Positions 7,193-14,432 of a DNA stretch of 15,017 bases are shown piece by piece; within the stretch, counting starts at the first letter, position 1; every line of letters begins with the position of its first letter. The DNA is taken from contig CALGRN010000318.1 of assembly GCA_937880835.1 (NCBI GenBank), positions 1 to 15,017 of the forward strand, in the 5' to 3' direction. The notes beneath the pieces are model-generated. The model searched no databases and was not told where the DNA came from. It saw only the letters and a list, made by a program, of their open reading frames with translations. Both the position numbers and the translations under genes were made by a program. Source of the stretch: an uncultured Prevotella sp. Its GTDB lineage: Bacteria; Bacteroidota; Bacteroidia; Bacteroidales; Bacteroidaceae.

Positions 7193-7270
7193 ATGCTTTT
7201 CTGTACACGTGTGTATAGTGAGTTGTACACGCGTGTACAGTAAGCTATACACACGTGTACAGAAAAGCAT
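7193..7270. repeat. 78-bp near-perfect palindrome made of three GTACACG-type units
   Basis: Positions 7193-7218 are exactly complementary to 7245-7270 (26 bp). A central 16-bp palindrome (TGTACACGCGTGTACA, 7224-7239) shares the same centre, between 7231 and 7232. Only 7219-7223 opposite 7240-7244 fail to pair cleanly, and three of those five positions are G-U. Each third contains a related motif: TGTACACGTGTGTA at 7202-7215, the centre, and TACACACGTGTACA at 7248-7261. It sits between convergent genes. It could form a cruciform or RNA hairpin, or bind a dimeric protein at three sites. No T tract follows, so it is not a standard terminator. Confidence 0.85.
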
Positions 7271-7297
7271 GTTAAAAGCAAGTGAGACGAGCATAAT

Positions 7298-7355
7298 AAA
7301 GGCTTTGGAATGGTTGCTGCACTTATATGGTATTGCAACATTTCAAAGCCTTTTT
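7298..7355. terminator. Probable bidirectional terminator between convergent genes
   Basis: AAAGGCTTTGGAATGGTTGC (7298-7317) pairs with GCAACATTTCAAAGCCTTT (7335-7353), allowing one bulge and one G-U pair. On the plus strand a T run follows (TTTTT, 7351-7355). On the minus strand the flanking A-rich bases read as TTTATT. It lies 17 nt beyond the stop of the minus-strand kinase gene, so its main job is probably to end that transcript. Confidence 0.75.
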
Positions 7356-7369
7356 ATATTACCGAATTG

Positions 7370-8365
7370 TCAATATTTGAATGAAGAACCGCCCAAGAAC
7401 TCTCTTAACAGACTTGTCGGAGGAAGAGAACGATAGGGTATGGGATAGAAATATTTAAGGAATTTGCTCAGACGATAAGCCTCGCTGTATTCCGGACAGC
7501 TTTCCGGCACAAGCTCGAGCAATGGCTCTGCCTGCGATTTTATTACTGCAATTTCAAACAACATCGCTGTGTTGAACATCGCGTCGGCATTCTCCTGATA
7601 TGGGAAAATCCATTTGTTTTCGCCTGCTCTCACTGATGGCCAACGGCGAATTGTCTCCTGTGCGCTCACTCCACGATACTTATAGTCGCGTATTATGCGC
7701 CGGAGCAGGCGGTTATCGGTAGTGGGGATGTAGTTGTGATCATCAAGAAGAATTGTCGTAAGCGCAGATGCGTAGATGCGAAACTTCTGTTCTTCGGGTA
7801 TCTTAGCCGTAAGTTCAGGGTTTAACGCATGTATTCCTTCCACTACAAGCACATTGTTTTCTTCCATTTTCATTACCTTTCCGTTCCTCTCACTCAGTCC
7901 TGTTTGGAAGTTGTATTTAGGCAATTCCACCTCCTCGCCGTTGAAAAGAGCCTTGAACTGCTCGTTTATGAGCGGTATGTTGAGTGCATGCAAGTGTTCA
8001 TAGTCGTAGTCTCCGCTCTCGTCTTTCGGTGTATCTTCACGGTTTACGAAATAATCGTCGAGCGAAATCTGCAACGGTTTCAATCCGTTTGTAAGCAATT
8101 GGATTGACAATCTTTTGCAGAATGTTGTCTTTCCCGATGACGACGGACCTGCAATAAGAACGAGTTTTATTCCCTTTCTGTTTGCTATTTCATCTGCTAT
8201 TTGTGATATTTTCTTCTCTTGAAGAGCCTCCGAAACGTTTATCAAGTCTGTTGTCAGACCCTTTTTAACGGCTTCGTTGAAGTCGCCGACAGTGCAAACG
8301 CCCAATATTTTCTGCCAACGATGATGCTCTTTGAATATTTCAAACATCTTGTCTTGCGTGGTCAT
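7370..8365 (-). CDS. Nucleoside (uridine-type) kinase, C-terminal P-loop part of a split gene
   Basis: This 331-aa product contains the phosphoribulokinase/uridine kinase fold, which transfers phosphate from ATP to a nucleoside in pyrimidine salvage. Walker A is GPSSSGKTT at 73-81. A Walker B-like or substrate-binding stretch SLDDYF lies at 101-106, VVEGIHAL at 174-181, and an Arg-rich lid (LLRRIIRDYKYRG) at 220-232. Residues 1-65 (MFEIFKEHHRWQKIL, then NVSEALQEKKISQIAD) match the linker found inside full-length Bacteroidales proteins of this type, so this is not a natural N terminus. Its ATG overlaps the stop of the upstream ORF as ATGA. The two products together total 555 aa, the size I would expect for the intact protein. 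Either translation is coupled or a one-base deletion broke one gene. The kinase domain itself looks complete. Confidence 0.85.
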   Translation of the reverse strand: MTTQDKMFEIFKEHHRWQKILGVCTVGDFNEAVKKGLTTDLINVSEALQEKKISQIADEIANRKGIKLVLIAGPSSSGKTTFCKRLSIQLLTNGLKPLQISLDDYFVNREDTPKDESGDYDYEHLHALNIPLINEQFKALFNGEEVELPKYNFQTGLSERNGKVMKMEENNVLVVEGIHALNPELTAKIPEEQKFRIYASALTTILLDDHNYIPTTDNRLLRRIIRDYKYRGVSAQETIRRWPSVRAGENKWIFPYQENADAMFNTAMLFEIAVIKSQAEPLLELVPESCPEYSEAYRLSKFLKYFYPIPYRSLPPTSLLREFLGGSSFKY

Positions 8366-9036
8366 TTCGCCAATACAGCAGGATTTCTCTGCGAAGGAAT
8401 ACGCAGCAGCAGTCCGTCATAATATTTTTCGAGACCGAAAAGATACAGTTCGCTCGTGTTGGTAAGCAGCGAACCGTAATAATAATCCACGTAATCATCT
8501 ATCTTATAATATGTAGTATATAGATGACCGGTGCTTTCAAGCAGTTTTACTTTTGCCTCGTCACCTTTCTTTAGGAACATCTTTATAGCCTCTTCGGTAG
8601 TCACCTCAAACCGCTTTACGGGTATTTTCGCATCAATGATTTCCTGCATACGCTTTCTGATTTTATCAACATCCTGCAATGATACGGGATGTCCTATGTT
8701 CAGATTGCAGTAATATCCGTTCGAGATAGGAATGTCTATAAGCACCGAACTGTCTTTATACAGGTCGTGAACAGCTTTACACAGCACGAAGAAAAGTGTT
8801 CTGGTGTACGAGCGAAGACCTGATGATGAGTGCAAATCGAGAAACTCTACATCTTTATTATGATAGAGTCTGAAATGCATTCCTCTTACTCTGTTGTTCA
8901 CTTTCGCACTCACCGGACCATATTCCATATTGAGATTAAATTCTCTAAAAACGTCAGAAAGTGTGCTTCCTATTGCAATTTCTTGACTTTTTTTATTATT
9001 TTTGCAACGGATTTGTATTACTTGTTTCATTTGCAT
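8362..9036 (-). CDS. TGS/SAD-like N-terminal part of the split nucleoside kinase
   Basis: A 224-aa ORF whose first roughly 70 residues resemble a TGS domain (ThrRS, GTPase and SpoT-type), with the pattern IAIGSTLSDVFREF, then VSAKVNNRVRGM. Residues about 75-205 resemble the ThrRS second additional (SAD-like) region, but the usual HxxxH metal motif is not evident. It ends LLLRIPSQRNPAVLAK and stops at TGA 8364-8362, exactly where full-length relatives continue into the linker that begins the next ORF. One extra A in the AAA codon (complement of 8365-8367) would read through in frame into ATG ACC ACG and give one protein of about 556 aa. The start may be Met1 (9036) or Met3 (9030). Function of the TGS/SAD part in these kinases is not established. 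Confidence 0.78.
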   Translation of the reverse strand: MQMKQVIQIRCKNNKKSQEIAIGSTLSDVFREFNLNMEYGPVSAKVNNRVRGMHFRLYHNKDVEFLDLHSSSGLRSYTRTLFFVLCKAVHDLYKDSSVLIDIPISNGYYCNLNIGHPVSLQDVDKIRKRMQEIIDAKIPVKRFEVTTEEAIKMFLKKGDEAKVKLLESTGHLYTTYYKIDDYVDYYYGSLLTNTSELYLFGLEKYYDGLLLRIPSQRNPAVLAK

Positions 9037-9059
9037 TGAAGTTTTTCTATAAGCGAGTG

Positions 9060-9089
9060 TAAAGTTAATGAATTTTTTAAATATTCAAA
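9060..9089 (-). promoter_or_regulatory. Possible promoter of the nucleoside kinase genes
   Basis: On the minus strand TTTTG (complement of 9086-9090) precedes TAACTTTA (complement of 9060-9067) by 18 nt. The -7 box misses the final G of TAnnTTTG and the spacing is slightly short. It lies about 24 nt upstream of the ATG at 9036. Confidence 0.35.
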
Positions 9090-9118
9090 AGATTATTGCA
9101 TTATAATATATTGAATTT

Positions 9119-10834
9119 ATGGATACAAGCACTTATGTAGCTATCTTCTTTAAGATTGTAGGCTCATTGGCTCTTCTTATTTACGGAATGAAAGTGATGA
9201 GCGAGGCTTTGCAGAAGCTCGCAGGTTCTCAATTGAGACATGTATTGGGAGCAATGACAACAAACCGGTTCACCGGTATGATGACAGGAACATTCATAAC
9301 ATGCGCCGTACAATCTTCATCGGCTACCACTGTGATGACCGTTTCGTTTGTAAATGCCGGACTTTTGACACTCTCACAGTCAATATCCGTTATCATGGGA
9401 GCGAACATCGGAACTACTCTTACGGCTTGGATCATGTCTCTCGGCTATTCGGTTGACCTCACCAACTTTGTTTTTCCTGCTTTTCTTGCAGGCATTATGC
9501 TTATATATACGCGCCGACATCGCTACGTAGGCGATTTTCTTTTCGGTATAGCGTTCATGTTTTTCAGTCTTGTTTTGCTCAATACGGCAGGAAAAGAGCT
9601 TCGACTTGAAGACAATCCGGAAATCATAAACTTTTTCAGTTCGTTCGATATTGACAGCTATGTCACCATACTTGTATTCCTGATGATAGGCACGGTGATA
9701 ACTTGCATCGTGCAATCGTCGGCTGCCGTGATGGCTATAACCATATTGTTGTGTTCTACGGGAGTGCTTCCGATATATCTCGGTATTGCTCTTGTAATGG
9801 GAGAGAATATCGGAACTACCATAACAGCTAACCTTGCAGCTCTCGCAGCCAATACTCAAGCGCGTCGTGCAGCATTCGCTCACCTTTGTTTTAATGTGTT
9901 CGGAGTGATTTGGGTGCTGTGTATTTTCTATCCGTTCGTAAATCTTATATGCGGCTTCTTCGATTATGATCCGCAGTCGAACAACCTCACTCATCATCAG
10001 CTTGCTCTGAAACTGCCTGTCATTCTTGCAGCTTTCCACACCTCATTCAATGTAGTAAACACCTTTATACTTATATGGTTCATTCCACAATTGGAGAAAG
10101 TGGTGTGTGCTATTATCAAGACGAGACGCAAAGATGAAGAAGAAGACTTCCGTCTTCGATTTATCAGCGGTGGTCTTATGCAAACTCCCGAATTGTCAGT
10201 GTTTGAAGCTCAGAAAGAAATACTGTCGTTTGCGCAACGCACTCACAGAATGTTCGGAATGGTGAGAGAACTCCTTACGGAAAAAGATGAAGGCAAGTTT
10301 GTCAAGATTTTCGACCGTATAGAAAAGTACGAGGGTATCAGCGACAACATGGAAATAGAGATAGCTAAATATTTAGACAATGTAAGCGATGCTCATTTGA
10401 GCGACGAGACGAAGGCTAAAATAAGAGCTATGCTGCGCGAGATAAGTGAGATAGAAAGTATAGGAGACAGTTGTTACAATCTCGCACGCACAATAAAGAG
10501 ACGAGCTTCGGGTAAAGAAGACTTCACGGAGGAATTATATGAACGCATGCATCAGATGTTTGAGCTGACCGATGACAGTCTTTCGCAGATGAATGTGCTG
10601 CTTAAAGGCTATAAAGAAGACCTTGATGCAAACCGTTCTTTCTATATAGAAGACGAGATAAACAATTATCGCGACCAGTTGAAGAGCCAGAATATCTCGG
10701 ATGTAAACGAACATAAATACACTTATACGATAGGAACGATGTATATGGACATTATCGCCGAGTGCGAGAAACTTGGAGACTACGTTGTCAATGTGGTAGA
10801 AGCGAGAATGGGAACTCGACATAAAGAGGCTTGA
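9119..10834 (+). CDS. Na+/phosphate cotransporter (NptA/PNaS family) with PhoU-like tail
   Basis: A 571-aa inner-membrane protein of the Na/Pi cotransporter II family, predicted to import phosphate with sodium. It shows the internal duplication typical of the family. Repeat 1 has QSSSATT at 65-71 followed by GANIGTTLTAWI (94-105). Repeat 2 has QSSAAV at 199-204 followed by GENIGTTITANL (228-239). The QSS motifs form the substrate and ion site in this family. Residues about 355-560 form a soluble, helical PhoU-like domain, with EISEIESIGD at 441-450 and DIIAECEKLGDYVVNVVEA near the end. PhoU-like tails are thought to couple transport to phosphate status. It is transcribed divergently from the nucleoside kinase genes, sharing an 82-nt spacer. 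A strong hairpin terminator follows. Confidence 0.93.
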   Translation: MDTSTYVAIFFKIVGSLALLIYGMKVMSEALQKLAGSQLRHVLGAMTTNRFTGMMTGTFITCAVQSSSATTVMTVSFVNAGLLTLSQSISVIMGANIGTTLTAWIMSLGYSVDLTNFVFPAFLAGIMLIYTRRHRYVGDFLFGIAFMFFSLVLLNTAGKELRLEDNPEIINFFSSFDIDSYVTILVFLMIGTVITCIVQSSAAVMAITILLCSTGVLPIYLGIALVMGENIGTTITANLAALAANTQARRAAFAHLCFNVFGVIWVLCIFYPFVNLICGFFDYDPQSNNLTHHQLALKLPVILAAFHTSFNVVNTFILIWFIPQLEKVVCAIIKTRRKDEEEDFRLRFISGGLMQTPELSVFEAQKEILSFAQRTHRMFGMVRELLTEKDEGKFVKIFDRIEKYEGISDNMEIEIAKYLDNVSDAHLSDETKAKIRAMLREISEIESIGDSCYNLARTIKRRASGKEDFTEELYERMHQMFELTDDSLSQMNVLLKGYKEDLDANRSFYIEDEINNYRDQLKSQNISDVNEHKYTYTIGTMYMDIIAECEKLGDYVVNVVEARMGTRHKEA

Positions 10835-10865
10835 AGACAAGTGTATAAATGTATCTGAAAGATAT

Positions 10866-10916
10866 AAAGCCCGTAATCTTATATGCAAAATATGCCATAA
10901 GATTGCGGGCTTTTTC
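10866..10916 (+). terminator. Rho-independent terminator after the Na/Pi transporter
   Basis: AAAGCCCGTAATCTTAT (10866-10882) pairs with ATAAGATTGCGGGCTTT (10897-10913), 17 bp with one G-U pair. A TTTTT run follows (10911-10915). It lies 31 nt after the stop. Confidence 0.92.
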
Positions 10917-11300
10917 GTTTTGTTCATTTTAATAATGATTAGAGGATAAACACAAATCGGATTGCAGACAGATAGCAGACAGTCTCGGATGTTTGTCGTT
11001 ATGTATTTCAAAAGCAGTTGTTTTATAATGTAAAAGTTATCCTTTCGGCATGCAAAACAATAGCTTTTGAAAAGCCGTTTTTAACGTCTTGTCTTTCGAC
11101 ATCATACAAAGAGTGGTGTCATTAAGGTTTACCACGATTGTTATAGTGTCATACAATCTATTCCGACAAATAGCAAACCGATAACTGCCGACATACAAAA
11201 GCCGCATTGTTTTTTGCATGAATTAGCAGAACTTACGCCAAATCAGGTCATGAGTATGTTTGTACGGCTTGTTGCAAAAGCGCAAAAAACGACTGTAATG
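10917..11300. other. Non-coding region upstream of the envelope-modification cluster
   Basis: No intact gene is seen. The stretch holds the second copy of the inverted-repeat element (11005-11073). A plus-strand frame is open from 11085 to a TAA at 11316-11318. Its last third (ELAELTPNQVMSMF, then a Lys-rich stretch ending MFEELE) looks faintly protein-like, but it lacks a plausible start. It may be a gene remnant or chance. Confidence 0.5.
11005..11073. repeat. Modular intergenic inverted-repeat element, copy 2 (shorter)
   Basis: The right arm at 11052-11073 is identical over 22 nt to 347-368. The left arm at 11005-11026 matches 278-299 at 17 of 22 positions. The spacer is 25 nt and holds a single AAAGTTATCCTTT unit (11033-11045), whereas the first copy has two units in 47 nt. 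The spacer lengths therefore differ by exactly one 22-nt period. Confidence 0.78.
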
Positions 11301-11333
11301 TTTGAGGAATTAGAATAAAAAACATTAATTTTG
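11301..11333 (+). promoter_or_regulatory. Bacteroidetes-type promoter for the envelope-modification cluster
   Basis: TTTG at 11301-11304 and TAATTTTG at 11326-11333 are separated by 21 nt; both boxes match the consensus fully. The expected start near 11340 gives a leader of about 12 nt before the ATG at 11352. This argues against the in-frame TTG at 11331 as the start codon, since that TTG is part of the -7 box. Confidence 0.75.
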
Positions 11334-11351
11334 CAAAAAAGTTACAATCGA

Positions 11352-13223
11352 ATGAACATCCTAAAAATATTTTCTCGTATGTTCGGTAGAATATTCTATC
11401 CGATAAGGGATAACGTTACGTTCTTCGTGTTTATGTATCTGCTCGGTACGATATGCACGCTCTCTACCGTCCCCGATACGGGAAATGCACATCCTTATGA
11501 ACTTTGGGCAATAGAACTTCTGCTCGATGTGTATCTGATATGCCTTGTTCTGACAGCCATTCCGAATAAAATAAGAAGGTGGATAAAATATTTCATCTAC
11601 ATAATATTATATGCAACTGCAATCGTTGACGTATTCTGCTTTGTCAAGTTTCAGTCCACTCTTACGCCCACAATGCTCCTGCTTGTCAGCGAGACAGACT
11701 CGCGCGAGGCAGGAGAGTTTTTCAGTTCATATCTCGGAAGTGATGTGATATTCTCCGGTATCGGTTGGATATTGCTGCTTATCATGCTGCATCTTACCGT
11801 CGCTTTCATCCCGAAGATGCGCAGAAGGCTTGGCATAAAGACGAATATGCTGATAAATGCGGCAGCAGAAACAATGAAGAAAGCCGACACTGCGCTTGGT
11901 ATCGTTACGGCAGCATTGCTCGTTTACGGTGCAGCAGTATGCACACCCAACAAGATTGCGATGTATAACCTTATGACGAAAAACAATATCGGAGAGGTGG
12001 AACACGAACTTACGAAGCACGACAGCGCAAAACTCTATCTGCCGATATATCGCCTTGCGTTCAGCATATATTCAAATTCGCTTGCCCAACAGCAGATAAC
12101 TAAGCTCATAGAAGCTAAGGACAACGTTGAAGTAGATAGCTGTTCGTATCGCAGCACAAACATTATACTTATAATAGGAGAGAGCTACAACAAGCGTCAT
12201 TCGCAGTTATACGGATACGACAAGCAGACTACGCCGCGCCAGTTGGAGCGTGAAAGGAAAGGCGAACTTATCAAGTTCAGCGATGTAATAGCCCCTTGGA
12301 ATCTCACAAGTTTCGTATTCAAGCTGGTGCTTTCAATGCAGGTGGTTGGCGAAAAAGGCGAATGGTGCGACTATCCCATGTTTCCTCAGCTGTTCAGAAA
12401 AGCAGGCTATCGGGTTGCTTTCATCACAAATCAGTTTCTTCCGAAAGCAAAAGAGGCTGTATATGATTTCAGCGGAGGCTTCTTTATAAATAACAGCGAG
12501 TTGAGCAAGGCACAGTTTGACACGCGCAACACATCGCTGCACAGATATGACGACGGCATTATAAGAGACTTCGACAAGTTTGTTGATGACGGAAAAATAA
12601 AATTCGGAAGCACTGATAATAGTTCCGTCAAACATTCAGGCGTAAACAATCTTATAATATTCCACGTAAAAGGGCAGCACGTGACATACAACACACGTTA
12701 TCCGAAAGAGCAGAGACGCTTCTTTGCAGATGATTATGACAGGCCCGATTTGAACAAAAAGAAACGCGATATATTGTCACATTATGACAATGCAGTGCTT
12801 TACAACGACTCTATTGTCGATCAGATTATCAGACGTTTTGAGGATAAAGACGCGATAGTGATATATATGCCCGATCACGGAGAGGAGTGTTTCGATGACG
12901 GATTTCAATATTTCGGACGCAACCATAGTGCTGAAATAACCCCGCAGCTTGCACACAATGAGTTCGACATACCTTTCTGGATATGGTGCTCTCACAGGTA
13001 TGCCGTGTCGCATCCGGACATATACCATGAAATAATAGAGGCGAAAGACAGACGTATGATGACCGATGCCTTGCCGCATCTTATGCTGTATCTTGCAGGT
13101 ATTCACGCGAAAGATTATCGTGCCGAGCACAATATTCTGAGCGGAGAATATAACGAGAAACGTCCGAGAGTGATAAAGGGAAAAGTGGATTACGACAAAC
13201 TTATGATGAAACAGAAACGGTGA
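11352..13223 (+). CDS. EptA-like phosphoethanolamine transferase (sulfatase fold)
   Basis: A 623-aa inner-membrane enzyme predicted to transfer phosphoethanolamine or a similar group to lipid A or another surface glycan on the periplasmic face. Residues about 20-200 contain about five membrane helices. The periplasmic catalytic domain (about 265-590) has the alkaline-phosphatase/sulfatase pattern. It contains NIILIIGES with E277 and a likely nucleophile T319 in PWNLTSF. H443 lies in VKGQHVTY, D508-H509-E511 in MPDHGEE, and H535 in AHNEFDIPF. YDNAVLYND (478-486) is also typical of the EptA group. ATG 11352 is chosen over the TTG at 11331 because the latter lies in the promoter -7 box. The protein is longer than E. 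coli EptA (about 547 aa), mostly at the C terminus. Two acyltransferase-type genes follow on the same strand. The acceptor molecule cannot be read from sequence. Confidence 0.87.
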   Translation: MNILKIFSRMFGRIFYPIRDNVTFFVFMYLLGTICTLSTVPDTGNAHPYELWAIELLLDVYLICLVLTAIPNKIRRWIKYFIYIILYATAIVDVFCFVKFQSTLTPTMLLLVSETDSREAGEFFSSYLGSDVIFSGIGWILLLIMLHLTVAFIPKMRRRLGIKTNMLINAAAETMKKADTALGIVTAALLVYGAAVCTPNKIAMYNLMTKNNIGEVEHELTKHDSAKLYLPIYRLAFSIYSNSLAQQQITKLIEAKDNVEVDSCSYRSTNIILIIGESYNKRHSQLYGYDKQTTPRQLERERKGELIKFSDVIAPWNLTSFVFKLVLSMQVVGEKGEWCDYPMFPQLFRKAGYRVAFITNQFLPKAKEAVYDFSGGFFINNSELSKAQFDTRNTSLHRYDDGIIRDFDKFVDDGKIKFGSTDNSSVKHSGVNNLIIFHVKGQHVTYNTRYPKEQRRFFADDYDRPDLNKKKRDILSHYDNAVLYNDSIVDQIIRRFEDKDAIVIYMPDHGEECFDDGFQYFGRNHSAEITPQLAHNEFDIPFWIWCSHRYAVSHPDIYHEIIEAKDRRMMTDALPHLMLYLAGIHAKDYRAEHNILSGEYNEKRPRVIKGKVDYDKLMMKQKR

Positions 13224-13273
13224 TATACCGCGTCATGCAGGTTTGCAAGTTATGTTTACATACAAAAGAAAAG

Positions 13274-13295
13274 CAGACAGGCGTTTCGCCGTCTG
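13274..13295 (+). other. GC-rich hairpin just before the acyltransferase start codon
   Basis: CAGAC and GGCG (13274-13283, with one bulged A) pair with CGCC and GTCTG (13287-13295) around a TTT loop, ending 5 nt before the ATG at 13301. No T tract follows on the plus strand. It could occlude the start region of the downstream gene or protect the upstream mRNA end. The role is speculative. Confidence 0.4.
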
Positions 13296-13300
13296 TATAA

Positions 13301-14362
13301 ATGATTGAAAAGACTATGAGAAAAGAACTTTTAAGCCGTATGGAATGTTCCGTATTGAGAGGAATTGCCATTGCAGGTATCTTTCTGCACAACTATTGTC
13401 ATTGGGTAGGACAAATTGTGCAGGAGAACGAATACACGTTCGATATGGATAATTGCAATCATTTCTTTTCGGTGATAAAGCATCCCGATGCCTTGTTTCC
13501 TGCTCATCTTCTGTCGTTCTTCGGTCATTACGGCGTGCCCGTATTCCTATTTCTGAGTGCTTACGGACTTGTCATGAAATATGAGAAGCAACCTTATGGC
13601 AAGTCGGAAACATTGCCCGTATCAGACTTTATACGTCATCATTATATGAAACTGTTCAAAATGATGATAATAGGTTTTGTGGCATTCACTGTCATAGACG
13701 CTATAACACCGGGACGACATAATTACAGTTTTATAGATATTGTGGCGCAGCTGGGAATGTTCAACAACGTTCTTCCTAATCCGGATAATATCATCTGGCC
13801 CGGTCCTTATTGGTTTTTCGGACTCATGTTGCAGCTTTATGTTGTTTACAGATTGTTGCTTTATCGCAGAAAATGGGTTGTGGTGGTTGCCTGTATCGCG
13901 CTTTGCTGGCTGTTGCAGATATTCTGCGACCCGGAGGGAGAGACACTCAACCGGCTCAGATATAATTTTATAGGCGGAATGTTGCCATTCGGTGCAGGTA
14001 TTCTTTATGCACGCTATGGCAGAGAAACAAGCGTTGTTTCTTATGGAACGATAACATTAATATCGGCAGCGTTAATACTTCTGTTCAGCTTCAACTATCA
14101 GTTGTGGTTCTTCATTCCATTGTTGATATGTATGTTCAGCATAGGATTGATAAAGATAATATCACGTTTCGACAAGCTGATGAACATACTTAACTGGCTG
14201 GGTGTAATCTCGGCGGCTCTTTTTGTGTGTCATCCCATAACGAGAAAGATATTCATCCCCATATCAAGACAAGGCGATTTCTATGCCGGATTATTGCTTT
14301 ATATAGTCTCATCGTTGGCTTTGGCATGGTTGTTCAATGAGATAATGAAGAAAATAAAATGA
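13301..14362 (+). CDS. Acyltransferase-3 family membrane protein (OafA/NodX-like)
   Basis: A 353-aa integral membrane protein of the acyltransferase-3 type, which typically O-acetylates or succinylates surface polysaccharides or lipid A sugars. Diagnostic features are a basic N-terminal Arg followed by the first helix with H30 (LRGIAIAGIFLHNYCH) and the GHYGVPVFLFLSAYGL segment at 75-90. Basic patch FIRHHYMKLFK follows at 110-120, and about eight or more further hydrophobic helices run to the C terminus. There is no C-terminal SGNH domain, and the length fits the minimal family form. It begins 77 nt after the transferase gene, consistent with one operon. ATG 13301 is used; the in-frame ATG at 13316 is an alternative that leaves the domain intact. 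The substrate is unknown. Confidence 0.85.
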   Translation: MIEKTMRKELLSRMECSVLRGIAIAGIFLHNYCHWVGQIVQENEYTFDMDNCNHFFSVIKHPDALFPAHLLSFFGHYGVPVFLFLSAYGLVMKYEKQPYGKSETLPVSDFIRHHYMKLFKMMIIGFVAFTVIDAITPGRHNYSFIDIVAQLGMFNNVLPNPDNIIWPGPYWFFGLMLQLYVVYRLLLYRRKWVVVVACIALCWLLQIFCDPEGETLNRLRYNFIGGMLPFGAGILYARYGRETSVVSYGTITLISAALILLFSFNYQLWFFIPLLICMFSIGLIKIISRFDKLMNILNWLGVISAALFVCHPITRKIFIPISRQGDFYAGLLLYIVSSLALAWLFNEIMKKIK

Positions 14363-14432
14363 TTCTTGCATCATGAGAAATATATTCCTGCAATATGCAG
14401 AGATATGTTTATGAAAATGAAAACATAAGTAA

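Noticed and set aside
7209..7436. 75-codon plus-strand frame spanning the palindrome and the end of the kinase gene
   Set aside because: It starts inside the 78-bp palindrome, crosses the bidirectional terminator and overlaps the minus-strand coding end; its translation is repeat-derived.
8355..8375. Programmed -1 ribosomal frameshift joining the two kinase ORFs
   Set aside because: No X-XXY-YYZ slippery heptamer is seen in the right phase around the AAA-TGA. A one-base deletion or ATGA-coupled reinitiation explains it more simply, though this is not formally excluded.
10963..10982. Short tandem repeat GCAGACAGATA/GCAGACAG
   Set aside because: Only two short units with no wider structure; compatible with chance.
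11037..11219. 60-codon minus-strand frame in the spacer before the transferase gene
   Set aside because: It overlaps the inverted-repeat element and has no recognisable domain or promoter; more likely chance than a gene.
11331..11351. TTG at 11331 as start codon of the phosphoethanolamine transferase
   Set aside because: The TTG is the end of the TAATTTTG -7 box, so it would lie upstream of the transcript start; the ATG at 11352 fits the promoter.
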